Positions 8,291-16,700 of a stretch of DNA of 27,463 bases are shown here, piece by piece; positions within the stretch are counted from its first letter, which is position 1; the number at the start of each line of letters is the position of its first letter. This DNA comes from RGIG1934 sp045122895 (GTDB lineage: Bacteria > Bacillota > Clostridia > Lachnospirales > Lachnospiraceae). Made by a program: the position numbers and the translations under genes. Under the pieces are notes generated by a model that was given only the letters and a program-made list of their open reading frames with translations, ran no database searches and had not been told where the DNA came from. The stretch covers positions 1 through 27,463 of the forward strand of contig JBGVIE010000026.1 in the NCBI GenBank assembly GCA_045122895.1. Reading direction: 5' to 3'.

Positions 8291-8401
8291 TTTGCAATTA
8301 TATTCGCTTTGTTCGTACACTATTACAAACTCTATTATAAATCTTTTTGATGGTATGATTCAATCATTTTTCTAACTTTTTATCGGGTATTATGAAGAAG
8401 A

Positions 8402-8442
8402 TAAATAAAAAAATAGCAGGCTGTAAAGGTTTACAACCTGCT
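8402..8442 (-). terminator. Rho-independent terminator of pdxS-pdxT
   Basis: On the minus strand, 6 bases after the pdxT stop, AGCAGGTTGTAAA pairs with TTTACAGCCTGCT (13 bp, one G-U) at 8442-8415. ATTTTTTTATTT follows. The long stem and U-tract make it a strong terminator for the minus strand. Confidence 0.9.
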
Positions 8443-8448
8443 GTTATT

Positions 8449-9015
8449 TTATCTGTTTTCCACCATATCAATAAAATATTTATGGATTCTTAAATCGGAT
8501 GTAAGCTCCGGATGGAATGATAAGCCAAGCTGGTTGCCATATCTTACGGCAACTATATGATCATCTACGGTAGCAAGCACCTTGACATCAGGTGATGCTG
8601 ATTTGATGTATGGAGCACGGATAAATACCATAGGGTAATTGCCGATACCCTCAGTATCAGAGTCAATTCTAAAGCTTGATAACTGTCTGCCATATGCATT
8701 ACGCTTCACGACCACCGGAAGAGTGCCGAGGTGTGCCTCAGCTTCTGAGTCTATTACCTGTGAGAGAAGAATGAGTCCTGCACAAGTGGCAAGTACCGGT
8801 AACCCATTATTTATCATATCTTTAATAGGTGTAAGCATATCGAGCTTTCTTAGAAGCTGGCCCTGAACTGTGCTTTCTCCGCCGGGAAGAATGATACCGT
8901 CTATATCTTTAAGCTGCTCCTTTTGGCGTATTTCTACACAATCCACACCTAGTTGTTTTAACATATTTTCATGTTCGATAAATGCACCTTGTACGGCAAG
9001 AACTCCTATTTTCAT
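8449..9015 (-). CDS. pdxT: PdxT, glutaminase subunit of PLP synthase
   Basis: The class I glutamine amidotransferase subunit that hydrolyses glutamine and passes ammonia to PdxS for pyridoxal 5'-phosphate synthesis. Its 188 residues are normal for the family. The catalytic triad is visible: Cys78 in VLATCAGLILL, and His168 and Glu170 in LSFHPELTSD. The oxyanion-strand motif LPGGEST (residues 43-49) and the N-terminal IGVLAVQGAFIEH are diagnostic. The gene starts only 3 bases after the pdxS stop, with AGAGGA inside the end of pdxS serving as ribosome binding site, so the two subunits are co-translated. Confidence 0.97.
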   Translation of the reverse strand: MKIGVLAVQGAFIEHENMLKQLGVDCVEIRQKEQLKDIDGIILPGGESTVQGQLLRKLDMLTPIKDMINNGLPVLATCAGLILLSQVIDSEAEAHLGTLPVVVKRNAYGRQLSSFRIDSDTEGIGNYPMVFIRAPYIKSASPDVKVLATVDDHIVAVRYGNQLGLSFHPELTSDLRIHKYFIDMVENR

Positions 9016-9018
9016 ATA

Positions 9019-9894
9019 TTACTGTCCTCTTTCTTCCATAATAATTTTAATCTCACTTGGATTGATTCCAACCATAGCTTCACCCAGGTCTTCTGAAAGT
9101 TTTGCTATTAACTGTGCATCTTTATAGTTTGTTACTGCCTGAACTATAGCTGATGCACGCTTTTTAGGATCTCCTGATTTAAAAATTCCTGAACCTACGA
9201 ACACGCCTTCTGCACCAAGCTGCATCATCAATGCTGCATCAGCAGGAGTAGCAACACCGCCAGCTGCAAAGTTAACAACCGGAAGTTTTCCGTTTTCGTG
9301 AACATACTGTACTAATTCATATGGAACTCTAAGCTGCTTTGCTTCTTCGAAAAGTTCATCTTTCTGCATTGAAACAATCTTTCTTATCTCAGAATTCATT
9401 TTTCTCATATGACGAACTGCCTGAACAACATCTCCTGTACCAGGTTCGCCTTTTGTTCTAATCATAGAAGCACCTTCGTTAATTCTTCTAAGAGCTTCAC
9501 CTAAATCTCTGGCACCACATACAAAAGGTACTTTAAATTCTGTCTTGTCAATATGGTAGATGTCATCAGCAGGTGAGAGTACTTCTGATTCATCAATATA
9601 ATCAATTTCAATTGCTTCAAGAATCTGGGCTTCCACGAAATGTCCGATACGGCATTTTGCCATAACAGGAATACTTACTGCCTCCTGAATTCCTTTTATC
9701 ATCTTAGGGTCACTCATACGTGATACACCACCGGCAGCTCTGATATCTGCAGGAATTCTCTCGAGAGCCATAACTGCACATGCACCAGCCTCTTCTGCAA
9801 TCTTTGCCTGCTCAGGTGTTGTTACATCCATAATAACGCCGCCTTTTAACATTTGAGCTAATCCTTTATTAAGTTCGTATTGTGTCTTTTCCAT
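9019..9894 (-). CDS. pdxS: PdxS, pyridoxal 5'-phosphate synthase subunit
   Basis: The TIM-barrel synthase of the DXP-independent B6 pathway. It condenses ribose 5-phosphate, glyceraldehyde 3-phosphate and ammonia (from PdxT) into pyridoxal 5'-phosphate. Starting at 9894 it has 291 residues, the normal length. Key residues are Asp23 (GGVIMDV), Lys80 (IPVMAKCRIGH, forming the sugar Schiff base) and Lys148 (MIRTKGEPGTG). The in-frame ATG at 9927 would add 11 residues, but AGGAGG lies 7 bases before 9894, which decides the start. A TATTAT -10-like box on the minus strand (9931-9926) is a possible promoter; I found no convincing -35 and nothing else in 9895-10048 apart from the ribosome binding site of the divergent gene. 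Confidence 0.98.
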   Translation of the reverse strand: MEKTQYELNKGLAQMLKGGVIMDVTTPEQAKIAEEAGACAVMALERIPADIRAAGGVSRMSDPKMIKGIQEAVSIPVMAKCRIGHFVEAQILEAIEIDYIDESEVLSPADDIYHIDKTEFKVPFVCGARDLGEALRRINEGASMIRTKGEPGTGDVVQAVRHMRKMNSEIRKIVSMQKDELFEEAKQLRVPYELVQYVHENGKLPVVNFAAGGVATPADAALMMQLGAEGVFVGSGIFKSGDPKKRASAIVQAVTNYKDAQLIAKLSEDLGEAMVGINPSEIKIIMEERGQ

Positions 9895-10048
9895 TTTTAT
9901 CCTCCTAACAAATTGTATGCCTAACATAATACAATTGAACTGGTAACAATAAAATGTTCAAAACAAACTATTTTTTTAATACCAGATATAATTTGAAAAA
10001 TACTGGGAATAATATATGTAAAAAATGATTAATGATTGGAGATAAACG

Positions 10049-10663
10049 ATGAGAATTCCGAAGCATATTGGTATTATTCCGGATGGAAACAGAAGATGGG
10101 CAAAGTCGCAGGGAATGGGCAAGGAGAAAGGATATCAATATGGTCTGGCTCCGGGACTTAAAGTTGTTCAGGATGCGAGAAAATATGGTGTTGAAGAAAT
10201 AACTTTTTATGGATTTACAATGGATAACTGTAAGCGGCCACAAGAGCAGGTAAAAGCTTTTACAGAAGCATGCGTTGAGGCTGTGAGGATAATATCCTGT
10301 GAGAGCGTTTCATTGTTGGTATTAGGAGATACAGAGTCGAAATGCTTTCCCCGGGAGCTTTTAAAATATACAGAAAGAACGGATATTAATGGGGGAGGAA
10401 TCAAAGTAAATATTTTGATTAATTACAGTTGGAAGTGGGATGTTATCAATGATTTGAATAAGAAAATTCGTTCAGAGCAGATTTCAAGAATAGATATGAT
10501 AATCAGATGGGGAGGGAGAAGAAGACTGTCAGGTTTTCTTCCTGTTCAATCTGTATATGCAGATATTTTTGTAATTGATGATATGTGGCCTGAATACTTA
10601 AGTTCACATTTTGATGAAGCTATAAAATGGTATCAATGTCAGGATGTAACACTTGGAGGCTAG
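10049..10663 (+). CDS. Divergent small cis-prenyltransferase (UppS-like)
   Basis: A 204-residue member of the undecaprenyl diphosphate synthase family, shorter than the roughly 240-250 residues of UppS. The first motif HIGIIPDGNRRWAK carries the catalytic Asp12. YGFTMDNCKRP matches the second region (E. coli Ser71/Asn74/Arg77 as Thr57/Asn60/Arg63). The last region, IRWGGRRRLSGFLPVQSVYAD, keeps Arg153, Arg159 and Ser161 and has Asp172 in place of Glu213. Several conserved positions differ: NYGGRWD of E. coli UppS is NYSWKWD, and His43 appears to be Leu33. Family membership is clear, but its product chain and its role beside a presumed housekeeping UppS elsewhere are unknown. GGAG lies about 9 bases before the ATG. 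The gene stands alone between divergent pdxS and a terminator. Confidence 0.8.
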   Translation: MRIPKHIGIIPDGNRRWAKSQGMGKEKGYQYGLAPGLKVVQDARKYGVEEITFYGFTMDNCKRPQEQVKAFTEACVEAVRIISCESVSLLVLGDTESKCFPRELLKYTERTDINGGGIKVNILINYSWKWDVINDLNKKIRSEQISRIDMIIRWGGRRRLSGFLPVQSVYADIFVIDDMWPEYLSSHFDEAIKWYQCQDVTLGG

Positions 10664-10690
10664 TGAGCAGATTTGGAAGACTGTTATACA

Positions 10691-10733
10691 AAAAAACAGC
10701 TATGGGCTTGATATGCTCCCATAGCTGTTTTTT
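10691..10733. terminator. Bidirectional Rho-independent terminator
   Basis: AAAAAACAGCTATGGG (10691-10706) is inverted at 10718-10733 with an 11-base loop. The A-run and T-run flank both sides, so it can stop transcription from the cis-prenyltransferase gene on the plus strand and from the chemoreceptor remnant on the minus strand. Confidence 0.9.
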
Positions 10734-10749
10734 CTTTTGGGTTCACCTA

Positions 10750-11268
10750 TTATGATTCTTTTAAATCTTTTGCCAAATCATATATAGAGTGGAAAATATT
10801 CTCACAGTTTGTTATCTCATTCAGTGTGGAATCAGAATTCTTAAGACCCTCAATTGATGAAGCTGCAACTTCCTCGCTGGTTGCTGATAATTGTGAGATA
10901 TTATCAGAGATAACGCTTGAGAATTTTACAATATCACTGGTTACTGATTCTGTAGTAGATATACCTTTGATAAGTTCATCAATTTCTTTTACTACATGTT
11001 CGAATTTATCTCTTGTGATTTCAATAAGTCTGTTCTGCTCGGTTACTGAGAGAACAGAAGCATTTATGCTGTCATTGGCATTCTTGGTATCAGAATTCAG
11101 CTCGTGAATAATATCAGTAATATTGTTAGAAGCATCTTTAGTCTGTTCTGATAACATTCTAATCTCTTCAGCTACGACTGCAAATCCTCTTCCTGCTTCA
11201 CCGGCTCTGGCGGCTTCGATAGAAGCGTTCAAAGCAAGCAGATTTGTCTGACTCGAAATACTGATGAT
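10750..11268 (-). pseudogene. Methyl-accepting chemotaxis protein, 3' remnant
   Basis: Only the C-terminal part of the cytoplasmic signalling domain remains. The hairpin-tip segment is recognisable as SSQTNLLALNASIEAARAGE, continuing GRGFAVVAEEIRMLSEQT, which is the CheA/CheW contact region of chemoreceptors. It is followed by the descending coiled-coil helix to the stop at 10750. Upstream homology ends at 11268, where a TGA (11271-11269) enters the frame. The sensor, membrane, HAMP and first helical segments are gone. A TTG within the conserved motif could be called as a start, but there is no ribosome binding site and no native start there. The remnant abuts an EAL remnant on the other strand at exactly this point. 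Confidence 0.85.
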
Positions 11269-11594
11269 TCACATTTTCTTTAGATGATTTTGGAAAAGGT
11301 GAATCAAATCTGATGTATATAGTGGAGATGCCGGTGTCTATTGTGAAGCTTGATTATGATATGTCAAAGGCATTTTTCACATCACCTAAGGCTAGACAGG
11401 TGGTGAGTGCTGTGGTAGGCATGGCTCATGGTATGGAACTTAAACTGGTGGCAGAGGGAATAGAGACTAAAGAAGAGGCTGAAAGTATGCATAATGAAAA
11501 GATTGATTACATACAGGGATATTATTATTCTAAACCATTACCAATGCCGGAGGCATTAGTGTTTTTAAGGAAAATGTATAGTGAAATGTGTTAG
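11268..11594 (+). pseudogene. EAL-domain c-di-GMP phosphodiesterase, 3' remnant
   Basis: About 108 residues equal to the C-terminal half of an EAL domain: FSLDDFGKGESNLMYI (the DDFG metal-binding motif), PVSIVKLDYDM, LKLVAEGIET and IDYIQGYYYSKPLP. The EAL signature and the first half of the barrel are missing, so it cannot bind or cleave c-di-GMP. Homology starts at about 11268, just after a TGA at 11265-11267. The first ATG (11313) lies inside the domain and lacks a ribosome binding site. Together with the chemoreceptor remnant it marks a deletion that removed the 5' ends of two divergent genes. Confidence 0.85.
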
Positions 11595-11618
11595 TAAAAC
11601 GAAAGCTGAGGTGCGGTA

Positions 11619-12004
11619 ATGACGGATTTTAACAATATGCCTGAATTAAATATAGGACTTATGATATTTTCAAGTCTGGTAACATTATTTCTTCTTATGG
11701 GAATATTGTATGAGAATAAGCGTAGCAGACCATTTATGACAGGTTTTATAATATTGTTGATTACAAATATAATGAGATTACAATCCTGGACAATGGTGGC
11801 GGTTTTGATGTGGAAGAAAGGAAGAATGGGAAGAGCCATCTCGGAATTGATAATGTAACAAAACGTATCAAGCTTATGGTAAATGGAGCAGTTGATATAG
11901 AGAGTAGACGGGGAGAAGGAACCCGTGTTACAATTCGCATTCCAAAGCAGATTGGAAGAGTTAAGGAAGGGAGAGTACCAGATGAGAATACTTGCAGTAG
12001 ATGA
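11619..12004 (+). pseudogene. Sensor histidine kinase with internal deletion and frame change
   Basis: The gene starts normally (GAGGTG before ATG 11619) with an acidic N-terminus and a membrane segment, NIGLMIFSSLVTLFLLMGIL, then a second, FMTGFIILLITNIM. Near 11766-11776 the frame shifts, and the following sequence in the +2 frame encodes the C-terminal ATP-binding domain: EITILDNGGGFD (G1 box), GKSHLGIDNVTKRI (G2-like) and GEGTRVTIRIPKQ, ending at 12004. The remaining membrane helices and the phospho-accepting His region are absent. The two parts are out of frame, so the ATG frame ends at 11858 and no kinase is made. The 3' end overlaps the response-regulator start by 23 bases, as in an intact two-component pair. 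Confidence 0.82.
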
Positions 12005-12770
12005 TGAACCACTGATGTTAGAGAGATTGTGCAGATGTATTAGTGAAGCATCACCTGACTCGGAAGTAATATCATTTCGTCGAGCCGCAGAAGCACTTAA
12101 GTATGCCGGTACGCAGGACTTAGACGTGGCATTTTTAGATATACGGATGAGACAAATGGACGGAATGGAGCTTGCCAGACAAATCAAGATAATTCAACCC
12201 AAAATCAATATTATATTCAGCACAGGTTACAGTGATTTTATCTATGATGCTGTGTCTGAGGTGCGGTGTAGTGGATATATATTAAAACCAGTTACTACAG
12301 AGCAGATTGCGAAGGAGCTTTTGAATTTGCGTTATCCTGTTGAACGTAAAACAGATTCGGAAGTATATGTTCAGTGTTTTGGCAATTTTGAAGTGTTTGT
12401 GAATAAAGAAGCTTTACATTTCGACTCTGCCAAGACAAAGGAATTATTAGCCTATCTGGTAGATAGAAACGGGGCGGTCTGTACCAACGGAGAGATAATC
12501 GCAGCACTGTGGGACGACGATGGAGATCATTACTCTTATTTAAAAAAGTGTAAAAAGGATTTGATTAATGTATTAACGAAGGTCGGTTGTGAGAATATTA
12601 TTGTAAGTCATTGGGGAAGTATAGGAGTCAACAGAGAAAAGTTTACCTGTGATTATTATCAGTGGCTGGATGGTACAGCAAATGGAATCAATGCCTATCA
12701 TGGAGAATATATGGCGCAGTATAGTTGGGGAGAGATAACCAATGGGGCGTTGAGTATGAAAAATGATTGA
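11982..12770 (+). CDS. Response regulator, receiver plus SARP-like DNA-binding domain
   Basis: A 262-residue two-component response regulator. The receiver domain (about residues 1-115) has the acidic pair Asp7-Asp8 in LAVDDEP, the phospho-acceptor Asp53 in VAFLDIRM and Lys102 in GYILKPVT. The second half (VQCFGNFEVFVNKEALHF, AKTKELLAYLVDRNGAVCTNGEIIAALW) resembles the winged-helix domain of SARP/OmpR-like activators. The start at 11982 has AGGGAG upstream and gives MRILAVDDEP; the longer frame upstream is only the end of the kinase remnant. The gene appears intact although its partner kinase is broken, so it may be orphaned, constitutive or phosphorylated by another kinase. Confidence 0.9.
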   Translation: MRILAVDDEPLMLERLCRCISEASPDSEVISFRRAAEALKYAGTQDLDVAFLDIRMRQMDGMELARQIKIIQPKINIIFSTGYSDFIYDAVSEVRCSGYILKPVTTEQIAKELLNLRYPVERKTDSEVYVQCFGNFEVFVNKEALHFDSAKTKELLAYLVDRNGAVCTNGEIIAALWDDDGDHYSYLKKCKKDLINVLTKVGCENIIVSHWGSIGVNREKFTCDYYQWLDGTANGINAYHGEYMAQYSWGEITNGALSMKND

Positions 12771-12830
12771 GGTTAAATATTGTAATTTATAAGATTTTTG
12801 AAAAGTTGATTATAATGGAATGGAGATAGT

Positions 12831-13667
12831 ATGAAAAATCACGCTGATGCGCTGATTTTGCATACAGCTAATTGAGACGGAGCCTCAATTAGCCCTGATC
12901 GCAGAAGAGAAATCGCCTACGCGAATTTCTCTTCGCGGTGTCTCCGCAAAATTCTGCACAAAACACATATTCCATTTGGAATTGCGGCTGTTGTGGTTTC
13001 GATGGTTCATGGTCTTATGGCAGGAAATGTTTGGGGAACGGATTTAAAAGATGCGCAAATAGGCTCTCTATTATTTACGATTAACTGGGGAACCGCCTGC
13101 TTTTTAGTGCTTATTATGATTTTATGTTCGTACCTGTTTAGAAGAGCATTGAAGAAGCATTGGATGGCTGTTCATCGATTGTTGACCATTGGTCTTTTGG
13201 TGTTTATGCTCATACATATTATAGATGTTGGAATTCAGTTACCGTTTAAACTCTTAGGAGCTGGAAACAGTGAGACAAATCATAATGTAAAGCTTGATTC
13301 GGATTCAGAGATTTTATCAGGTTTTTCGGGCGCAACATTAAAGGACGGAGTGTATGAAGGAAGTGCACAGGGATATAAATCCCAGATAAAGGTGTCAGTT
13401 ACAGTGAAAAACGGTAAGCTGCAGGATATAGAGATTCTTGAAGAGAATGACACACCGAATTTCTTTGAACGTGCAGAGAAAATTACCGACGATATAATAG
13501 AAGAGCAGTCGCTGAATGTGGATGCAGTTTCCGGTGCTACATATTCATCAGCAGGAATAATAAATGCAGTAAATGATGCGCTTAAGTCTGCTGTTACAGA
13601 AGGGGAACTGGAGTATAATGAAATTGAGACAAACAGAGGTTCGCACCATGGACATAGAAAAAGGTAA
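12831..13667 (+). pseudogene. Membrane protein with FMN-binding domain, 5' end interrupted
   Basis: From about 12963 the frame encodes three membrane helices (THIPFGIAAVVVSMVHGLMA; LLFTINWGTACFLVLIMILC; a third near AVHRLLTIGLLVFMLIHIID), with His residues as in cytochrome b561 or ferric-reductase-like domains. An FMN-binding domain follows: KDGVYEGSAQGYKSQIKVSV, IEILEENDTP and SGATYSSAGI, where the Thr is the usual site of covalent FMN attachment. The tail is His/Arg-rich. GGAG five bases before ATG 12831 marks the original start, in the same frame. A hairpin-rich insert brings in a TGA at 12873-12875 after 14 codons. The next usable start (GTG 12993) lies inside the first helix, so normal protein is unlikely. 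The likely role was flavin-linked electron transfer. Confidence 0.75.
12835..12947 (+). repeat. Four-hairpin palindromic element (REP/MITE-like candidate)
   Basis: Four adjacent inverted repeats fill 113 bp. H1, 12835-12859: AAAATCACGC/GCGCTGATTTT with one bulge. H2, 12867-12893: perfect 10-bp stem GCTAATTGAG/CTCAATTAGC with a 7-base loop. H3, 12904-12934: 13-bp stem GAAGAGAAATCGC/GCGAATTTCTCTTC with one bulge and CTAC loop. H4, 12935-12947: GCGG/CCGC with loop TGTCT. It lies just after the start codon of a gene, is in frame with it but contains TGA, and is more GC-rich than its flanks. No transposase is present. Only one copy is in the window, so its mobility is inferred. Confidence 0.65.
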
Positions 13668-13694
13668 AATAATTATGCAAAAGTTATAATTAAA

Positions 13695-13723
13695 TTGAAA
13701 AATACAGGCATTTATTGTATAAT
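13695..13723 (+). promoter_or_regulatory. Promoter of the giant surface protein gene
   Basis: TTGAAA (13695-13700) and TATAAT (13718-13723) are separated by 17 bp, a near-perfect housekeeping promoter. Transcription from about 13730 would give a leader of about 65 nt. Confidence 0.8.
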
Positions 13724-13764
13724 ATTGACTATGAGCGAGGTAATTGAACGCCAAATACATTATA

Positions 13765-13781
13765 GTATAGCGGGGCTATAC
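13765..13781 (+). promoter_or_regulatory. 5'-UTR stem-loop next to the ribosome binding site
   Basis: GTATAGC-GGG-GCTATAC forms a perfect 7-bp stem with a 3-base loop, ending just before the GGAAAGGA ribosome binding site of the gene at 13796. It may stabilise the mRNA or affect initiation. There is no U-tract, so it is not a terminator. Confidence 0.5.
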
Positions 13782-13795
13782 GGAAAGGAACAAAT

Positions 13796-16700
13796 ATGGA
13801 TAAGAAAATCATAAGAAAGCTTATGGCAATTCTGCTTTCGGTATGTATGATGTTTGGAAGCATCACACCGGTTTCGGCAGCAGGAAAGAAAAAAGCTACA
13901 GTCAAATCAGTGGTTCTAAACAAAAAGGTCTATACACTTAAGAAGAACCAAACAGTGAAACTCAAAGCGACGATTAATCCAAGCAGTGCGAAATCTACTC
14001 CGCTGGTATGGACTTCAAGCAACAAATCAGTCGCAACAGTAGATGCAAAAGGAACTGTAAAGGCAAAAAAGAACGGTACAGCTAAGATAACTGTCAAAGC
14101 AAAAGGAACTAACAAAAAGGCAGTATGTACAATCAGGGTAGGAACACCTGTGACAAAGGTTAAGCTTAATGCCAAGACAATCAATCTTGCACCTAACCAG
14201 AGCAAAACAGTAAAGGCAACACTCACACCATCAAAGCCAACAGTGAAGGGTGTAACCTTCAAATCAAGCGACACAAAGGTTGCAACAGTTAACTCAAAAG
14301 GAAAGATAACAGCCAAAAAAGTGGGAACAGCTACAATCACAGCCATGGCGAAGGATGGAACGGACAAGAAGGCTACAGTCAAGGTAGTTGTAACACAGCC
14401 GGTTAAGAGCATTACATTATCAGCAGATAAGAAGATATTAGAAGTAGGTGAAACAGTAGTACTTAAGACAAGCGTATCACCATCAAATGCAAAGAACAAG
14501 GCAGTTACATATACAAGCAGCGATAAGAATATTGCAACAGTAAGCAGCACAGGAAAGGTAACAGCACTAAAGGCTGGAAAGGTCACAATCAAAGCAACGG
14601 CAAAGGACGGAAGCAAAAAGGTCGGTCAGATTACCATAGAAGTCAGAGCAAGCTTAAAAGATGTGACATGGAATGAAGCCACAGCAAAGATTACAAGAAT
14701 CGAAGCAGGCCAGAGTGTAAATCTGGGAGTAAATATTACGCCGGGCTATGCTCAGATAGAGTCAGTTAAATACACATCAAGTGATGAAAGTATAGCAAAA
14801 GCCACAGATGATGGTCAGTTAATAGGACTTGCAAACGGAAAAGTTACAGTAAAGGCAACTGTAAAAGATAAATACGGAAACACAAAAGAAATCGAATTAA
14901 AAGATGTTGAAGTATACACTTCAGTAACAGGTTTGGAGATTCAGTATGCTGAATCAACAGTTTATGAAGGCCAAACAATTGACTTAAAAGCAGTTGTATT
15001 TCCGGAAACAGCAAGTGAAAAAGGAATCATTTATACAACAGACAATGACAAAGCTGCAACAGTAGATGAGAATGGAATTATTACAGCAGTTGCAGAGGGT
15101 GTGGCAAACATCAAGGCTGCCTCTAAAGACAACAATCAGATAGCAAAGATCTGTCACGTTGTAGTAAAACCTGTTATTCATTCATTAGAATGGACTGACG
15201 CATGTAAGGATATAGATGCAGTAGAAGTTGGAAGCAATGCGACACTTTCTTACAAAATCACACCAGAAAATGCAGATGTAAAGGAAGTTAAATTCACAAG
15301 TGAAAAAGTAGAATTCGTCACAGTAACACAGCAGGGTGAAGTGACAGCAGTCAAGAACGGTAACTCATTGATATCAGTAGAAGTTACAGACGGTACAGGT
15401 AAGAAACACAACATATCAAAGAGAATAGTTGCAAAGACATCTGTAACAGAGCTTAGTGTGACGGAAGAAGAGAAGATAGTATATATCGATGAAAATATTC
15501 CTGATCTGGCAACATATCAGATTGTGTACAGTATTCTGCCGGAAGCAGCTACTAACAAGAATGTAACATACAAATCAGACAACGAAGCAGTAGCAACAGT
15601 AGATGAAACAGGACTTGTAAGAGGTATTGCAGAGGGTACAGCCAATATCACAGTTAAAACGGTAGATGGAGGCTTTACAAAGACAATTGCAGTAACAGTA
15701 AAAACAGCAAGAACTCACGCTTATGTAACTACGCAGGAACAGCTGAATACTGCATTGGCAAACAGTGAGCTAGAAGTACTCACAATAAAAGATGCCACAA
15801 ATATCGAGATTCCAAGTGGTGAACATAATACAGTTTCATTGGTTGTCGATTCAGAAAACGGACATATAGAAAACAATGCAAACTTTAAGGATGTTTTGAT
15901 TTCAGCAGTAGGCGAAAATACATATAAAGAACTTGCCCGTAATACAATAGCATATCAGTCTAAAACAGGAAAAATCATGATAGCCCCTGGTGCAAGTGCA
16001 ACAGTAGCGATCCTGCCAGGAGCAGAAAAGCTTAATCTAGTAAATAATGGTGTTGTTGATTCACTTACAATCAAAACACAAGTTGATGTAAGCATTAGTG
16101 GTGATTCAGACAGCAAAATCATAGTGAAGACATCAGCTCAGGCGCTAAATACAAACATTGAGACAAGCAAGCAGCTTGATGTGATAGCAGAAGCACAGAT
16201 TAAGCTGGCTTTATTGAGTGGTGCTGAAAATACTGTAGTATCAGTACCTACTTCCGACAAGAAACCATTGATAAAAGGGCTTGGACGAGTTGAAGTAGCA
16301 ATAACAGATACAAGTGATGTGGAATTTGTGGTAGCTGAGAATGAAGACGCAACTGTAAATTCACAAAAAGTATCAGTGAGTGGAACTGTGACAGTAGGTG
16401 AAAGCGGAGACAATACATCAAAAGTTTATCTGATACCATACAAAAATGAAATAACACAGGATAATATAGTACAGGCTGTAGATGAAAATACATTATCTGC
16501 TACAACAGCTGCAGATGGAACCTACAAAATAGATAATGTATCAATTGGCAACTATTACATGCTTGTGCAAAAAGAAGGATATCAGGATGTACTTCTTACA
16601 CTTATCATCACAAGTAACAATGGTGCTATGTTCTATGTAGACACTGTATATATGGTAGTGGATGACAAGAACGCAGTAGGAAATGCCACAGGAACACTTA

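Noticed and set aside
11591..12187. A 198-codon minus-strand frame across the kinase remnant and response regulator
   Set aside because: The opposite strand carries recognisable kinase and receiver motifs; this frame has no recognisable domain or ribosome binding site.
13730..13795. Cyclic-di-GMP-I (GEMM) riboswitch suggested by the AGCGGGGCTA piece in the 5' leader
   Set aside because: The leader is too short, and the conserved GCAAACC/GAAA-tetraloop half is absent; only a simple stem-loop is supported.
13930..14616. A 228-codon minus-strand frame opposite the giant gene
   Set aside because: It is a shadow of the repetitive Lys/Thr/Val-rich Ig-domain coding sequence, with low-complexity Val/Phe/Leu content and no ribosome binding site.
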